Source: Phyllostachys edulis
Taxonomy: Eukaryota > Streptophyta > Magnoliopsida > Poales > Poaceae
Assembly (NCBI GenBank): GCA_036346405.1
Contig: CM070567.1
Location: 44,124,633-44,188,632 of the forward strand
Reading direction: 5' to 3'
Length of the DNA stretch: 64,000 bases
Notes under the pieces: model-generated
What the model was told of the DNA's origin: nothing
What the model saw: only the letters and a program-made list of their open reading frames with translations
Databases searched by the model: none
Part shown: in pieces, positions 29,160 to 39,513 of the stretch
Layout of the letters: each line of letters begins with the position of its first letter
Position numbering within the stretch: position 1 is the stretch's first letter
Made by a program: the position numbers and the translations under genes

Positions 29160-32100
29160 TGTAACACCCTGATTTTCAGAGCCTTCTTGAATTTTCAAAA
29201 TAAAAAGAACTATTTTGTTTTGATAAGAATTCAAAGCTTAACTTGAGAATTTCAGAATGGACTTCAATTGACTAAACCAAACTTCAACTAAAAACTCTCT
29301 TTTGGTTTGTTGGGTTTGTGGAGCTTTGGTGATCCCCCCCATCTGAGCTTGCTTCGCTCTTCTCTGGACCAGACCTCCTAAGGTCTAGACCTCCCAAGTG
29401 CTTGGACCTCCCTTTTTGGTCTTGTTCTGGCCTAAACCTCCCCAGGCCTAATCCTTCCCCGAGTTCATTTGAATTCTTTCTGCACTCTCTCGAACCTCTC
29501 TGTGTTTGCGTGGACTTCCTCTTTCCTTTGATCCATATAACTCTCTCTGGAAGTTCCCTTCTCTGCCAACCCGGTATAACCGCCCACAACTCGCGGTATC
29601 AATGTCCTCTAGGACCTCCTTTTTGTTCATTTGGACCTCCCCATGTCCTTCAGGACCTCCCTGTGTCCTTTAGGACCTCCCTCTCATTCATTTGGACCTC
29701 CCCTTTGGAGATCTTAACAGTCCAGACCTCCCATTTGTGAGATTTGGCCGTTAAGACCTCCCCTTTGGAGATCTTAACCGTCCAGACCTCCCCTTTGTGA
29801 GATCTGGCCGTTAAGACCTTCTCCTTTGAGATCTTAACCGTCCTGACCTCCCTTTGTGAGATCTCGCGTTAAGACCTCCCTTTGGAGATCTTAACCGCCT
29901 GCACCTCCCTTTGTGAGACCTAGCCGTTAAGACCTCCCTTTGGAGATCTTAACCGTCCAAACCTCCCTTTGTTGGATCGGCGTTAAGACCTCCCTTTGGA
30001 GATCTTAATCGTTCGCACCTCCCTTTGTGAGATCTGGCCGTTAAGACCTTCCTTTGGAGATCTTAACCGTCCTGCACCTCCCTTTGTGAGATCTCGCCGT
30101 TAAGACCTCCCCTTTAGAGATCTTAACCATCCAGACCTCTCCTTTGTTGGATCTGGCCGTTAAGACCTCCCCTTGATTTGATCTGACCGTCAGGACCTCC
30201 CCCCTCGTTGTGTCCTTTGGACCTCCTGTCCGTAGGATCTCCCCTGACGCTTTGACTGGCCCCATTTGGTAGTCACACGCCTCTTTCTTTATCCTTTGAC
30301 CGTGTCCTTTGCGCATGGGAGTCTCCCCACATTTAATTCCTGTTGTATCGTATTAAATGCTTCTACCTTTTTGCAGCACCCGTGCTATTCTTTTGTCACA
30401 TCTTTTGCCTGCTCCCAGTGTCTTTTTCACTAACTCTTGAACACGCCTATCCTTGGAAATCTGGGCAGCCCTGGTTATATAAGCTTAGGCAGCCCTTCCT
30501 CTTCACCCTTTGCTCATTTCCACTCCCTGGCTAGAACCGACCACTCTTGACCTCCTCCAAAGCTCTCGGACCTCCTCCAAAGAAGCTCCTTGGACCCCCG
30601 ATCATCTAGCCTCTCTGTTGGTTTTATTTCTGTGTTTTATTGGAGTTTCCTTGGTTCTTACTTGAGCTCTATTTGAGTTGTTTTGTTTTCCACCATGTAG
30701 ATTGCGAAGGAAGTGAAGAACAAGAGCTCGTTGAGGCAGAAGAGGACACCTAGGCCTTTGAGCAAGGCAGGTTGCACTCTTGATCATATTGCACCCATTA
30801 TTTCACCCTATATATGTTCCATTTTAAATATTAATGCATGCTTACTTTACTAAGTTATTTCAATACCTATCTTTAAACTCATAGCTATGCCTATCTCCTT
30901 TGTATGGCCAACATTGAAATTGAACCAAACCTATTGTTACCCTGGATAAAATCTAGTTGATACAATAGTGTGTACTAGGAGCAATTGTGAAATCTTATGC
31001 ATAGTCTTGCTTAGACCAAAAGTATTTGATTTGGGGAAATTTTACCAACATGACCAACTGCTGTTTAAAGGGTTTTAAGCCATGTCATTGGGTTGTCATG
31101 GAAGCTTCTAAATGCTTTTGAAAAGCAAATGAACGGAAAATGGATTTGGACTTGGGCGAAGTGGTTTGCTGGGTGGTGCAATGTTTATGCACAGACTCAA
31201 TCCTGAGTAAGGTTGAGGTCCAGGAGTTTGTGGTGGTCGCCCAAGTCAATTGAGGACTGGCCTTTGAGCGATCCTTTGCTAGGCTTATAATGGGCTATGC
31301 CTCACCGTACAACCACATGTCTCCAGAATGGGGTGTGGGACCTGACCAACTAATTTGCAAAGTTCTACCACAGTTGTTCCACTTGGATGTGTGGGAGGTC
31401 TTCTATGGCCTATGGCTTTCGTAACCTATGTTTCCCACCGGCGCAAGAGGGGGCCCCGATCCTGTGGATTTGAATCCAATAGAGGCGAAACCTTAGCGAG
31501 GAGGGACTGTGGTGGAATAATACATTGTAAAGGCCTTGTCATGAGCTCTAGACCTCTTACCTTCGGTAGTGAGAGGTGGCATTGATGAATGCCGGACAAA
31601 ATAGAGAAATCATGTCATGTGGGTAAAGTGTACAACCTCTACAGAGTGAAAACTATTCGAATAGCCGTGTCCACGGTCATGGACGTGCTGGCAAAAGACT
31701 ACTCAAAGTTAGACTTGGTTTTGTTTTCAAAAGGCTTTAACAAACTGGTTTTGGGATTTCTATCCCATGGGTTGGGCAGGGAGCCTTGTGATAGGAGGGT
31801 ATCCTTCACCATTTGATGATGAATGCTATCAAACTGAAAAATGGAATTTAGGAAATGAATTTTAGTTATTGTATAACTGCCTTGGAACTCAGTATATGTA
31901 TTTGAAAGAAACTTGGCTTTACGCAAATCAACCATATTATGCCGTTGATATCCATTATGCATGTCATTCTGTTATTTGACGGGTGTAACTTGCGAGCACG
32001 GTTGTTGTGCTCATTCTTGCTTGATTGATGAATTGAGCAGGAGAAGACCTCTTTGATGATGAGGAGGACCAGATCAATTAGGCCGCGCCCTCCAGCCAAT

Positions 32101-32550
32101 TACCTGTGGTGTATTGGATGGACTTGGTTTTGCTTCCGCTGTGTATTTTGCTTTGTTGTCTTGGCTTGTAAGCAACCTTGTAATCAACTCTTTTGCTGTT
32201 AATAAAGTCTCTCGTGGATGTATGTTACCACTGGTGTTTGCTGTGTGAACCAGCCATTGATCCTTGGGACTGGTTCGGATCACAAGAGGGTTAGGACTTC
32301 TCCAAGTCCCATGACCTCCTCGGGTTGGTCTCTGGACCTCCCCTAGGTCTGGTTGTGGCCCTTGGGGAGGTCCTAAGCCTCAATACCTCCTCGGGTCAGT
32401 TCCCTGGATCTCTAGGAGGTCCGGCTAGACCTCTCGGGAAGCTTGGGAGGATTGCCCGAGAGGTCCCTGGGACCTCCTGGGAGGTCCTAGTGGACTCCCA
32501 GGGAGGTCTTGGAGGACCTCTCGGGTGAGGCCCCTGGCCGGGTCGTCACA
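29160..32550 (+). repeat. Chr1 3' LTR
   Basis: Same order of parts as the 5' LTR: hairpin array 29700-30190, TATA near 30475, intron borders 30767 and 32040, conserved block 31619-31689, hairpin 31994-32012, polyadenylation signal near 32203, palindrome tail to 32550. Confidence 0.95.
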
Positions 32551-32555
32551 GACGC

Positions 32556-32821
32556 CCACTTTGAGTTCTATATAAAAGACAGAATCATCAGGAGAAAAGG
32601 AGAGAGCGCAATCAGGAGCACAAGACATTACACTCGAGTCTTTCTCTTGATTTGTAACTAGCATACTCAATATATCCACATAGGAGTATGGTTGTTATTC
32701 TCTCTAGAGAAGGCCTGAACCTGTATAAAAATCCATGTGTCATTCTCTCTACGTGATTTGAGTCTTGGAGACCGCCCGAATCAAACAATCATTACGTATG
32801 ATCGGTTCAAAAATGCCAACA
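32556..32821 (+). repeat. Tat1 3' LTR, right part
   Basis: Starts in CCCACTTTGAGTTCTATATA and ends ATGCCAACA. Joined to 20252-20807 it equals LTR 1 in length (822 bp). Confidence 0.9.
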
Positions 32822-33106
32822 GTGTGCTTAGCTAATAGCGGCACAACAAATACCGTCTTGAAAGAGACGAAATTCTTTCAGTCGATCAGCAAGAATGCTG
32901 GCAGTCTTACGACAATCGCGGGCAGCGATACTTGTATAATATGCTCAGGAAAGGCCACAATTGTACTCCCGATGGGCACAACTTTGGTCATTAAAGAAGC
33001 CTTGTTATACCCAGAATCGACTAGAACTCTCAAGGATATTCGCGCTAACGGTTTCCACGCAGAGATTGAAGAAGAGTATGGTAAAGAATACCCGCTCATT
33101 GCATAG
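32822..33106 (+). pseudogene. Cop1 protease segment
   Basis: Pol resumes after the Tat1 duplication with VCLANSGTTNTVLKE. The copia protease normally has Asp before Ser in this motif; here it is Asn, so the active site is lost. KATIVLPMGTTLVIKEALLY and STRTLKDIRANGF follow, as in copia protease and linker. The pol start is the ATG at 12184 (MEEV), split from this part by Tat1. Confidence 0.8.
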
Positions 33107-33189
33107 CGTGAAGAAAGTGCAAAAGTGTCTTAGAATGACTTCCTTCATATGAAACTGGGCTATACTACACTAATATTAAGGCACCTGCA

Positions 33190-33850
33190 GCTTATACTAC
33201 TCTGAAAACTGTAATTCGAAGCTCTGAAATTTTCTATCTCTGTCATGATAGATTATGCCACCCAGGTCCTAGGATAATGAGAAAGATAATTAACAGTTCA
33301 CAGGGGCATAATATCAATGTAAAGAATTTTTCGAATCAAGAAGATTTTATGTGCCCCGCATGTGCCACTGAGAAATTAATTAATAGACCTTCTGCTCTGA
33401 AAGTGAAGGATGAAGTCTCTTCAATCCTGGAACGTATCCAGGAAGACTTTTGCGATCCTACACAACCCCTGTAAGGGCCCTTTAGGTATTTTATGGTGCT
33501 CATCGATGCTTCCTCGAAATGATCGAACGTATGTTTATTGTCTACAAGAAACCACGCTTTTGCAAAGCTAATCTTGCAGATAATTAAAATTAGGAATAAT
33601 TTCCATGATCATCATGTGAAGTCCATCAGAATGAACAACGCTAAAGAATTTACTTCGATGGCATTTGATGATTATTGCATGGTAATGGGAATTAACAATG
33701 AGTATTCCGTACAACATATCCACATCCAGAATGGACTAGCAGATCTTTGAAGAATTGTAATTTACCAACTACATGTTAGGGACACACAGTCCTGCTCACA
33801 GCAACTCTCATCAATTTTAGACCGTCCGCATATAACATCCATTCACCTAT
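33190..33850 (+). pseudogene. Cop1 GAG-pre-integrase and integrase, broken
   Basis: CHDRLCHPGPRIMRKII and CPACATEK give the zinc-binding module (33237-33380). The core shows FMVLIDASSK with the first Asp. The second motif reads MNNAKEF, with Asn where Asp is expected. The third reads HIQNGLAD, with Asp where Glu is expected after Ala. Stops and a frame change near 33472-33520 add to the damage. Copia integrase inserts the cDNA into the chromosome. Confidence 0.8.
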
Positions 33851-33939
33851 GCAACTAGTGCAAGGGTCAGCACCAAAAATTTCTCATCTTCACAGATTTA
33901 GTTGTAAGGTTTATGTACCTATACCACCACTGCAGTGAA

Positions 33940-34830
33940 CTGCAATGGACCTTCTCCGAAAGTCTGGGATATACGTTGGTTATGAGACAACATCCATAAT
34001 CAGGTATTTAGACCCTATGACTGGAGATTGGCATATTGCCCGATTCGCTGATAGTATATTAGATGATGATAGTTTCCCGTCATTAGGGGGAAATCAACCC
34101 CTTGATGAAAAATGTCAGAAAATAACGTGGCAAGCCACGGGAATCCATGCATATGACACACGCACTAGTGAAGCAAATATAGAAGTCCAAAAGATAATTG
34201 AAGTCTAGAAGATAATTGACTTGCAAGCATTAGCGAATCAACTACCTGACCACTTTAGTGATTTGAAAAGCATGACCAAGTCATATGTGCTTACACGCAA
34301 TACACCAGAAAGGGTTGAAATACCAAAGAAAATTGAAGGTATCCCTAATCCCGTCTAGAGGCCTCAGAATAAAAGGACGAGAACTCCGGCCCTTAGAATT
34401 CCAAGTAACCGGGGACGCCTGGTGAAAAAGGATAAGAAGGACTTGACACAGCCAATCACTGAAGTTTCCTAGAATCAGAAGGAGAGCCAGCTGAGGCCTG
34501 GCACTAGTATGAAACCTTCAGTAAAAGGTATACCAAATTTGAACATTCCCACGGAGGGAGACATCAACATGGATGCATGCGCACACATTGGAGCTGAAAA
34601 ACTAAAGGAACTTGCCCCCGCAATTGGAAGCAGCGGTGAGCGAGTAGAAGCATTAGAAGAATCGCCCCATAAAGAAATAGCTATAAATTATGTGAGCATA
34701 GGAGAATCTATGAATAGAACAACAGCCAATGTCGATATTTATTTTTCAAAGAAAATTACCACGATCATCGATCTTGGTCCAGAGCCTGCATCGCTCGCTG
34801 AATGTAAGAAAAGATCAGATTGGGAAGATT
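33940..34830 (+). pseudogene. Cop1 integrase C-terminus and linker
   Basis: Frames at 33945-34208 (GIYVGYETTSIIRYLDP and DWHIARFADSI) match the integrase C-terminal part before RT in copia pol. 34509-34832 (NIPTEGDINMDACAHIG) is a variable linker. Several stops intervene. Confidence 0.65.
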
Positions 34831-34862
34831 GAAAGAAGGCACTAGAAGTAGAATTATTATCT

Positions 34863-35600
34863 TTGAAGAAAATAGATGTGTTTGGGCCTATAAGACGCAC
34901 GCCTCCCCATGTACACCCCGTAGGGCATAAGTGGGTATTTGTTCGAAAGAGAAATGAAAATAAGCAAGACTCGTTGCATAAGGTTTCACTCAACGTCCAG
35001 GAGATGATTATGAAGAACATATTCCCCGGTCATGGGCGGAACCACACTTTAGATATTTAATCTCAATGGCAGTAAACAGGAATTTAGAAATGAAATTGAT
35101 GGATGTGGTAACTGCATACCTTTATGGAAACTTGGATTCGGACCTTTATATGAAGGCACCTGAATGTATCCATGTCCCAAACCAAGACAAAGCAAATGAA
35201 AATCTATACAGCGTGCAACTCAGAAAGTCACTGTATGGACTTAAGCAATCAGGTAGGACATGGTATAATTGCTTGAAGCGAATTTCTGTGCAAGAAAGGC
35301 TACACGAACAATGAGAACAATCTCTATGTATTTATACGATGATCCCAGGATAGATTTTGTATAATCTCAGAGTATGAGGATGATCTGAATATCATCAAAA
35401 CCCTAGAAGGTATTAAGAAAGAAACTCTTACCTAGAGTCGGAGTTCGAAATGAAAGATTTGGGTAAAACCAAATATTGCCTAGGCTTGCAGCTTGAGCAT
35501 GCCCCTGAAGGGATATTAGTGCTCAGTCAACCTACACTCAGAAGGTGTTAGAAAGGTTCGGCTTTGAAAAGGCATACCCTTCGAAAGTGCCAATGGTCAG
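34863..35600 (+). pseudogene. Cop1 reverse transcriptase, broken
   Basis: HVHPVGHKWVFVRKRNE, then NLEMKLMDVVTAYLYGNLD (first catalytic Asp kept) and YMKAPE and LRKSLYGLKQSGRTWYN, all copia RT motifs. The second catalytic motif, usually YVDDL, reads YEDDLNII after a frame change near 35310. FEMKDLGKTKYCLGLQLEH follows, also frame-shifted. Confidence 0.85.
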
Positions 35601-36365
35601 GAGATCCTTATAGCAAGACAAGGACCAATACAGATCTAGAGAAGAGGGGGAGGAAGTCCTGGGACCAGAATTCCCACACTTAAGTGCAATAGGAGCACTC
35701 ATGTACTTAGCAAACTGTACTAGATCGGACACTACATTTGCCGTAAACCTATTAGCAAGGTATAGTGTAGAACCTACCAAAGGCATTGGCAGGTAATGAA
35801 GGACACCTTCCGACACCTCAAAGGAAGTAAATACATTGGTTTGTTCTACAGAAAGAACCAAGAAATGTCTATGAATAGCTATACAGATACCGGGTACCTA
35901 TCAGACCCGTATACAGCCAAGTCACAAACATGCTATGTATTCCTATGTGGTGAAACTACAATTTCATGAAAATAGTCCCAACAAAGTCTTGTATCGACTT
36001 CGATGAACCACTCGGGAATAATATCATTGTACGAGGCCTCGCGAGAATATTCTTGGCATCGGCAGATGATTCACCACATCCAGCAGTTGTGTGGATTGAA
36101 TAACGTGCAAACCCCTACTATTATCTATGAAGATAATGCAGCTTGTATTACACAAGTACAAATGGGTTATGTGAAGCACCAACTCACAAAGCATATCAAC
36201 CCCAAGTTCTTCTATGCTCATGAATAGCAAAAGATGGACAAAATTAAAGTAATGCACACTAAGTCATGTGAAGATCTTGTAGATTTATTCACTAAGTTAC
36301 TTCCAGCATTTAGCTTTGAAAGATGTATACGTGGAATTGGCATGATGAGACTTAGAGAAGTGTAG
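35600..36365 (+). pseudogene. Cop1 RNase H, broken
   Basis: TRSDTTFAVNLLARYS near 35720 belongs to the connection region. SYTDTGYLSDPYTAKS near 35878 carries the first RNase H Asp, then ISLYEASRE (Glu), IIYEDNAACITQVQMGYVKH (Asp) and MHTKSCEDLVDLFTK. Stops at several places. The coding part ends at a TAG near 36363 after MMRLREV. Confidence 0.85.
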
Positions 36366-36632
36366 AATTCAGGGGAGAATCTTCACGAACTCAATATTGA
36401 AACTTGATCACGAAGATCGAGTACCAAAAGAATAAGTCCTGGAGATTAAATGAAATTGGGTGGATTGTACTCTTTTTCCCTTGATGAGTTTTCCTGAAGT
36501 TTCTCAGCTAAGATTTCTAACGAGACAATTCGTGCAACGTAGCAGAACGTGTGTCATGTACTCTTTCTTCAAATTTTTCCCACTAGGTTTTATAGAGTTT
36601 TGATGAGACATGAACATGACAGATGAGTGCAC

Positions 36633-36641
36633 AAGGGGGAG
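36633..36641 (+). promoter_or_regulatory. Cop1 polypurine tract
   Basis: AAGGGGGAG directly before the 3' LTR; the same AAGGGGGAG precedes the Cop2 3' LTR. Confidence 0.8.
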
Positions 36642-36900
36642 TGTTAAGAAACCGAGTCCAGGCCTCGCAGGTCTGGCCCACGATGGGCTTCTTATCCATT
36701 CAGTAGCCTATAAAAAGGCAGGACCCCAACCATTGTACTACAGTTTTGCAAAAGAGCAATAAAGAGAAGCTAGAAATCCCCTCTATCTCTGTGTTCAATC
36801 TACTATTCTGTTCTTGTGTTCTTGCATTGTTCTAAGCGATTCTACGCTTGTCTACGAGGTAATCGATCGGACTAGACTCGCCAGCGACGGTTCCTCAACA
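36642..36900 (+). repeat. Cop1 3' LTR (259 bp)
   Basis: TGTTAAGAAACC...GGTTCCTCAACA. TATA-like CTATAAAAAGG at about 36708 and AATAAA at 36757. Flank ACTAG. Confidence 0.92.
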
Positions 36901-36966
36901 ACTAGCACGACCTCGTCCCTATGCTAACTCGCCACGTACATACGATCCTGTTCGATCGATGAGTGA

Positions 36967-37364
36967 GGTGTCCAGATGGGCCATGCCGACTAGGCTGAGC
37001 TGAAGCTTGGGACTATTAGTCCGGTCCGAGCATGACATGGCCCAATACTTTGCACGGGTCGGGCGGTAGATGGTTCGATCGCAAGCGTGTTTTTGGTCGG
37101 TCCACCGACTGCCCAAGCACTCAAGACGGCAAGCAAACACAGAGGTAGTCGGAAGTGGTGGCGGTGGCGGTCGGGCTTATCGTGCCTAACACTATAGCTA
37201 GGCTGGCCCTGCACGACCCGAGAGACTGGCGTGCTATGTCTGGGTTAGCACCGTGGCTTACGGGTCAACACGACACGACCTGTTTAGTTAGCTGGGCTAG
37301 CTATGTCGGGCCTAATCGGGCCCACACCAGCACGTGCCTGTGTTAGACGGTCTATTTGGACACC
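36967..37364. mobile_element. Possible hAT-like MITE
   Basis: Imperfect terminal inverted repeats GGTGTCCAGATGGGCC and (opposite strand) GGTGTCCAAATAGACC about 400 bp apart, with GGGCC-rich inner ends. Flanking 8-mers ATGAGTGA and ACTAGATA agree only partly. No coding. Confidence 0.45.
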
Positions 37365-37376
37365 ACTAGATAACCA

Positions 37377-39014
37377 TTTTTCTAAGGAATAAGTCCATAT
37401 TACACTCCTGAACTTTGCCGAGAGTCCAAAAAACACCCTGAACTACAAAACCGTTTGGTTTACACCCTTCAACTCCGATCACTCGACCCCCTCGGGACAA
37501 AACTAGCTGTTTCTGGTCCTAGCTGGCATCCACGTTGGCCGGTTTCATCCTAGCTGGCATCCACGTGGCATATTCAGCCCAGTTTCGTACTCCACGCTGC
37601 ACCCGCTCACCCCCGTGTCACTGGGTCGAGCAGATGGACCACGTTGATGATGCCCCTCTCGTCCTACTTGAACAGCTTCCGGTAGCTGCTCGCCGCGACG
37701 AGAGCGGCCAGAACCCTCGCACCAATGTCCCGCTCGGTGACGGCTATGGCTTCCAGCATCCAAAATAACCGCGGGATCGCGTCCCCGACCTCCTTCCTTG
37801 CCTTGCCGCCGCCGACGTTCCAAAGTTCGCCACGCCATGGCCGCCTCCGTCGGGTGTTGGCCTTGTCGCCGCCAGTGTGGTGACAACGTGGCGATTTAAG
37901 TCGGGCGGAGACGGCTATCTCGGCGATGTAGCGGAAGGAGGCCATGTTGCGGAGGAGCCCAACACCGGGCGCTAGGCTCACTTGTCGTCGCTGGCCGACT
38001 CCAGAAGTCCTTGACGAGCCGATCGTGTCTTCTTGAAAGCTCGACCTTTAGCCTCTACCCTCGCCGCCGCCGCAGCCGCCAAGTTCTAGAGGCAGCCCAA
38101 AGCATGCTCCTTTGCCCGCGGGTGCCGAGGGAGATGAGCCGCAGGAGCAAGGGAGCGCGCTCGCCGCGAACACCGTGAGGAGGTCCGGAACGCGGCGAGG
38201 TTCCAGAGCACGCCATGAGGCGGCTCGCGACTGGGTGCTGGATGGCGCAGTGGCGAGGAGCACGCCATGCTTCGTGCGCCATAACGCCACCGCGGCATCC
38301 CGCGACGTGGCGGTGAGCGGTGCGCGCCATGCACGTGTGCTCGGCGCCAATGTTGCGGACCGAAAGCCGGCGAGGTGGGGAGGACGGTGCCCGACTCTGG
38401 GCCAAGAACCGCACGCGATGTCCGAGGACGCCAAGGCGACGAGCATGGACACGACCTTGTCACGGAGGCCGCGGAGGAGGTCGCCGAGTTGAGCATCGCG
38501 AGACAATGGAGACGACGGCGGCAGGAGGACGCCAAGATGAGCCGATGGAGGAGGCGAGCGAGTCCAAGCCATGGAGCGGGAAGCGGCGAGCCGAGGCGAG
38601 GCGGGAGCAGCCATTGGCTCCATCACCACCCTCACCCCACCGAAGCGGGAGACGAGCAGGCAAGACGGCGGGCGAGCCGGGAGAGCGGCGGAGATGGTGT
38701 GGAGGTGACCGAGGGGAGGGCAATTGGACATGGAGAGCAGAGCGGAGAGTGCAGAGGCGAGGGGTGCGAGGAGAGAGTCTACCAAAGAAGAAGGGCGCCA
38801 TGTCATCGAAACATGTACACGTGGACGCCATGTCAACGAATAATGTACACATGGACGTCACGTCAGCTAAAACCAGGGTTGTTTAGGGAGAGAGGGTTAT
38901 TTGATCTGGTTTTGACAATTGAGGGGTGTAAAGTGAACGGTTTTATAGGTCAAGGTGTTTTTTGGACTCGGTCCTTAGTTCAGAGGGATAAATTGGACTT
39001 ATTCCTTTTTCTAA
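37377..39014. mobile_element. Mutator-like element (MULE), 1620 bp, with 9-bp target duplication
   Basis: The element is 37386-39005. Both ends read GGAATAAGTCCA inward and stay alignable for roughly 100-125 bp, including GAGTCCAAAAAACACC and ATAAAACCGTT/ACAAAACCGTT. A perfect 9-bp duplication TTTTTCTAA flanks it (37377-37385, 39006-39014). The 1.4-kb interior is very GC-rich with overlapping long frames on both strands. There is no MURA transposase, so it is non-autonomous. The interior may be a captured gene fragment (Pack-MULE), source not recognised. Confidence 0.85.
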
Positions 39015-39301
39015 ATCAAAAAGTTTGGTAGAGAGCAACGTGGCGCTGATCAGCAGCGTTGCAGGTTAAGTCCTCTCCTCGCATAGGGTACCCTATGCTC
39101 GGGTACCCGTACCATCGCTCGGATATGTAGGTCCGATGGGTGATGAACAAGAGGAGGATGAGTTTAATTATCGGCCAACTTTGGGAGAAGTAGTAGTGGG
39201 GGCATGCAGCTAGCGTGGAACCGGCCTAAACCGAATTGAATGAAGTGTCAATCATGCATGACCAGCTCGAAATATTGCCCTAATTGGTTAGAGACATGGT
39301 C
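39015..39301. other. Spacer between MULE and Cop2
   Basis: About 290 bp with no recognisable feature. Confidence 0.6.
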
Positions 39302-39306
39302 CTAGC

Positions 39307-39513
39307 TGTTAAGAAACCTAGATTAAGAGTGGATGGACATAATACTGAAACTATCTCTGGTGGGTTTTAGCCTATAAATAGAACCTCCCTATACAGAGAA
39401 AGAGATTGATCAATGAATAAAGAGGTTCCCGATATTGTGTCTCCATCTATTGTCTCTTTGTCGATTGTCTTTTGTTTGGTGATTGGATTGATTGTCTCCC
39501 TGCGACGACTACA
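39307..39513 (+). repeat. Cop2 5' LTR
   Basis: TGTTAAGAAACC...GACGACTACA, TATA element CCTATAAATAG at about 39370. The 3' LTR is similar but has 10 further bases (TTATTTAACA) at its end, so the exact terminus is open. Confidence 0.85.

Larger units (their letters stand above)
20808..32550 (+). mobile_element. Chr1: Ty3/gypsy chromovirus with 3.4-kb LTRs (Tekay-like)
   Basis: 5' LTR 20808-24184 (3377 bp), 3' LTR 29160-32550 (3391 bp), TGTAACACCC...GTCGTCACA. Flanks are GACGA (20803-20807) and GACGC (32551-32555), and the empty site is seen intact in Tat1 LTR 1 at about 12745. The primer site complements initiator tRNA-Met. Genes run gag, protease, RT, RNase H, integrase, chromodomain, all in the +3 frame except for indels in gag. 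A C-terminal chromodomain plus very long LTRs point to the Tekay/Del branch. This is the youngest and least damaged element in the window. Confidence 0.95.
12196..32821 (+). mobile_element. Tat1: Tat-like Ty3/gypsy element, non-autonomous, with antisense gene
   Basis: Two LTRs of exactly 822 bp each (the second after removal of Chr1), termini TGACGAGG...CCAACA and TGACAAGG...CCAACA, target duplications GTGCG (12191-12195) and GTGTG (32822-32826). A primer-binding-like TGGCATCGACCGTGGGGA follows LTR 1 and a polypurine tract AGCTAGGGGGCTAGA precedes LTR 2. There is no pol. The interior holds a short sense frame, a minus-strand transposon-type gene and three later insertions. Antisense extra genes are known in Tat-lineage elements, which together with the primer site supports the lineage call. 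Confidence 0.85.
9274..36900 (+). mobile_element. Cop1: Ty1/copia retrotransposon split by nested insertions
   Basis: Two LTRs of 257 and 259 bp, a shared leader motif, gag, and pol in the copia order (protease, integrase, RT, RNase H) belong to one element. Target duplications are ACTAC (9269-9273) and ACTAG (36901-36905). The Tat1 element sits four codons into pol (after 12195), and pol resumes at 32827. LTRs differ at roughly one site in ten by eye, so this is an old insertion. All genes are broken and several catalytic residues have changed. Confidence 0.9.

Noticed and set aside
38048..38836. 262-codon open frame on the minus strand in the MULE
   Set aside because: High GC gives long frames on both strands at once (also 38320-38886 and 38375-39031). 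Composition is Ser/Ala/Arg/Pro-rich with no recognisable domain, so it is not called as a gene.
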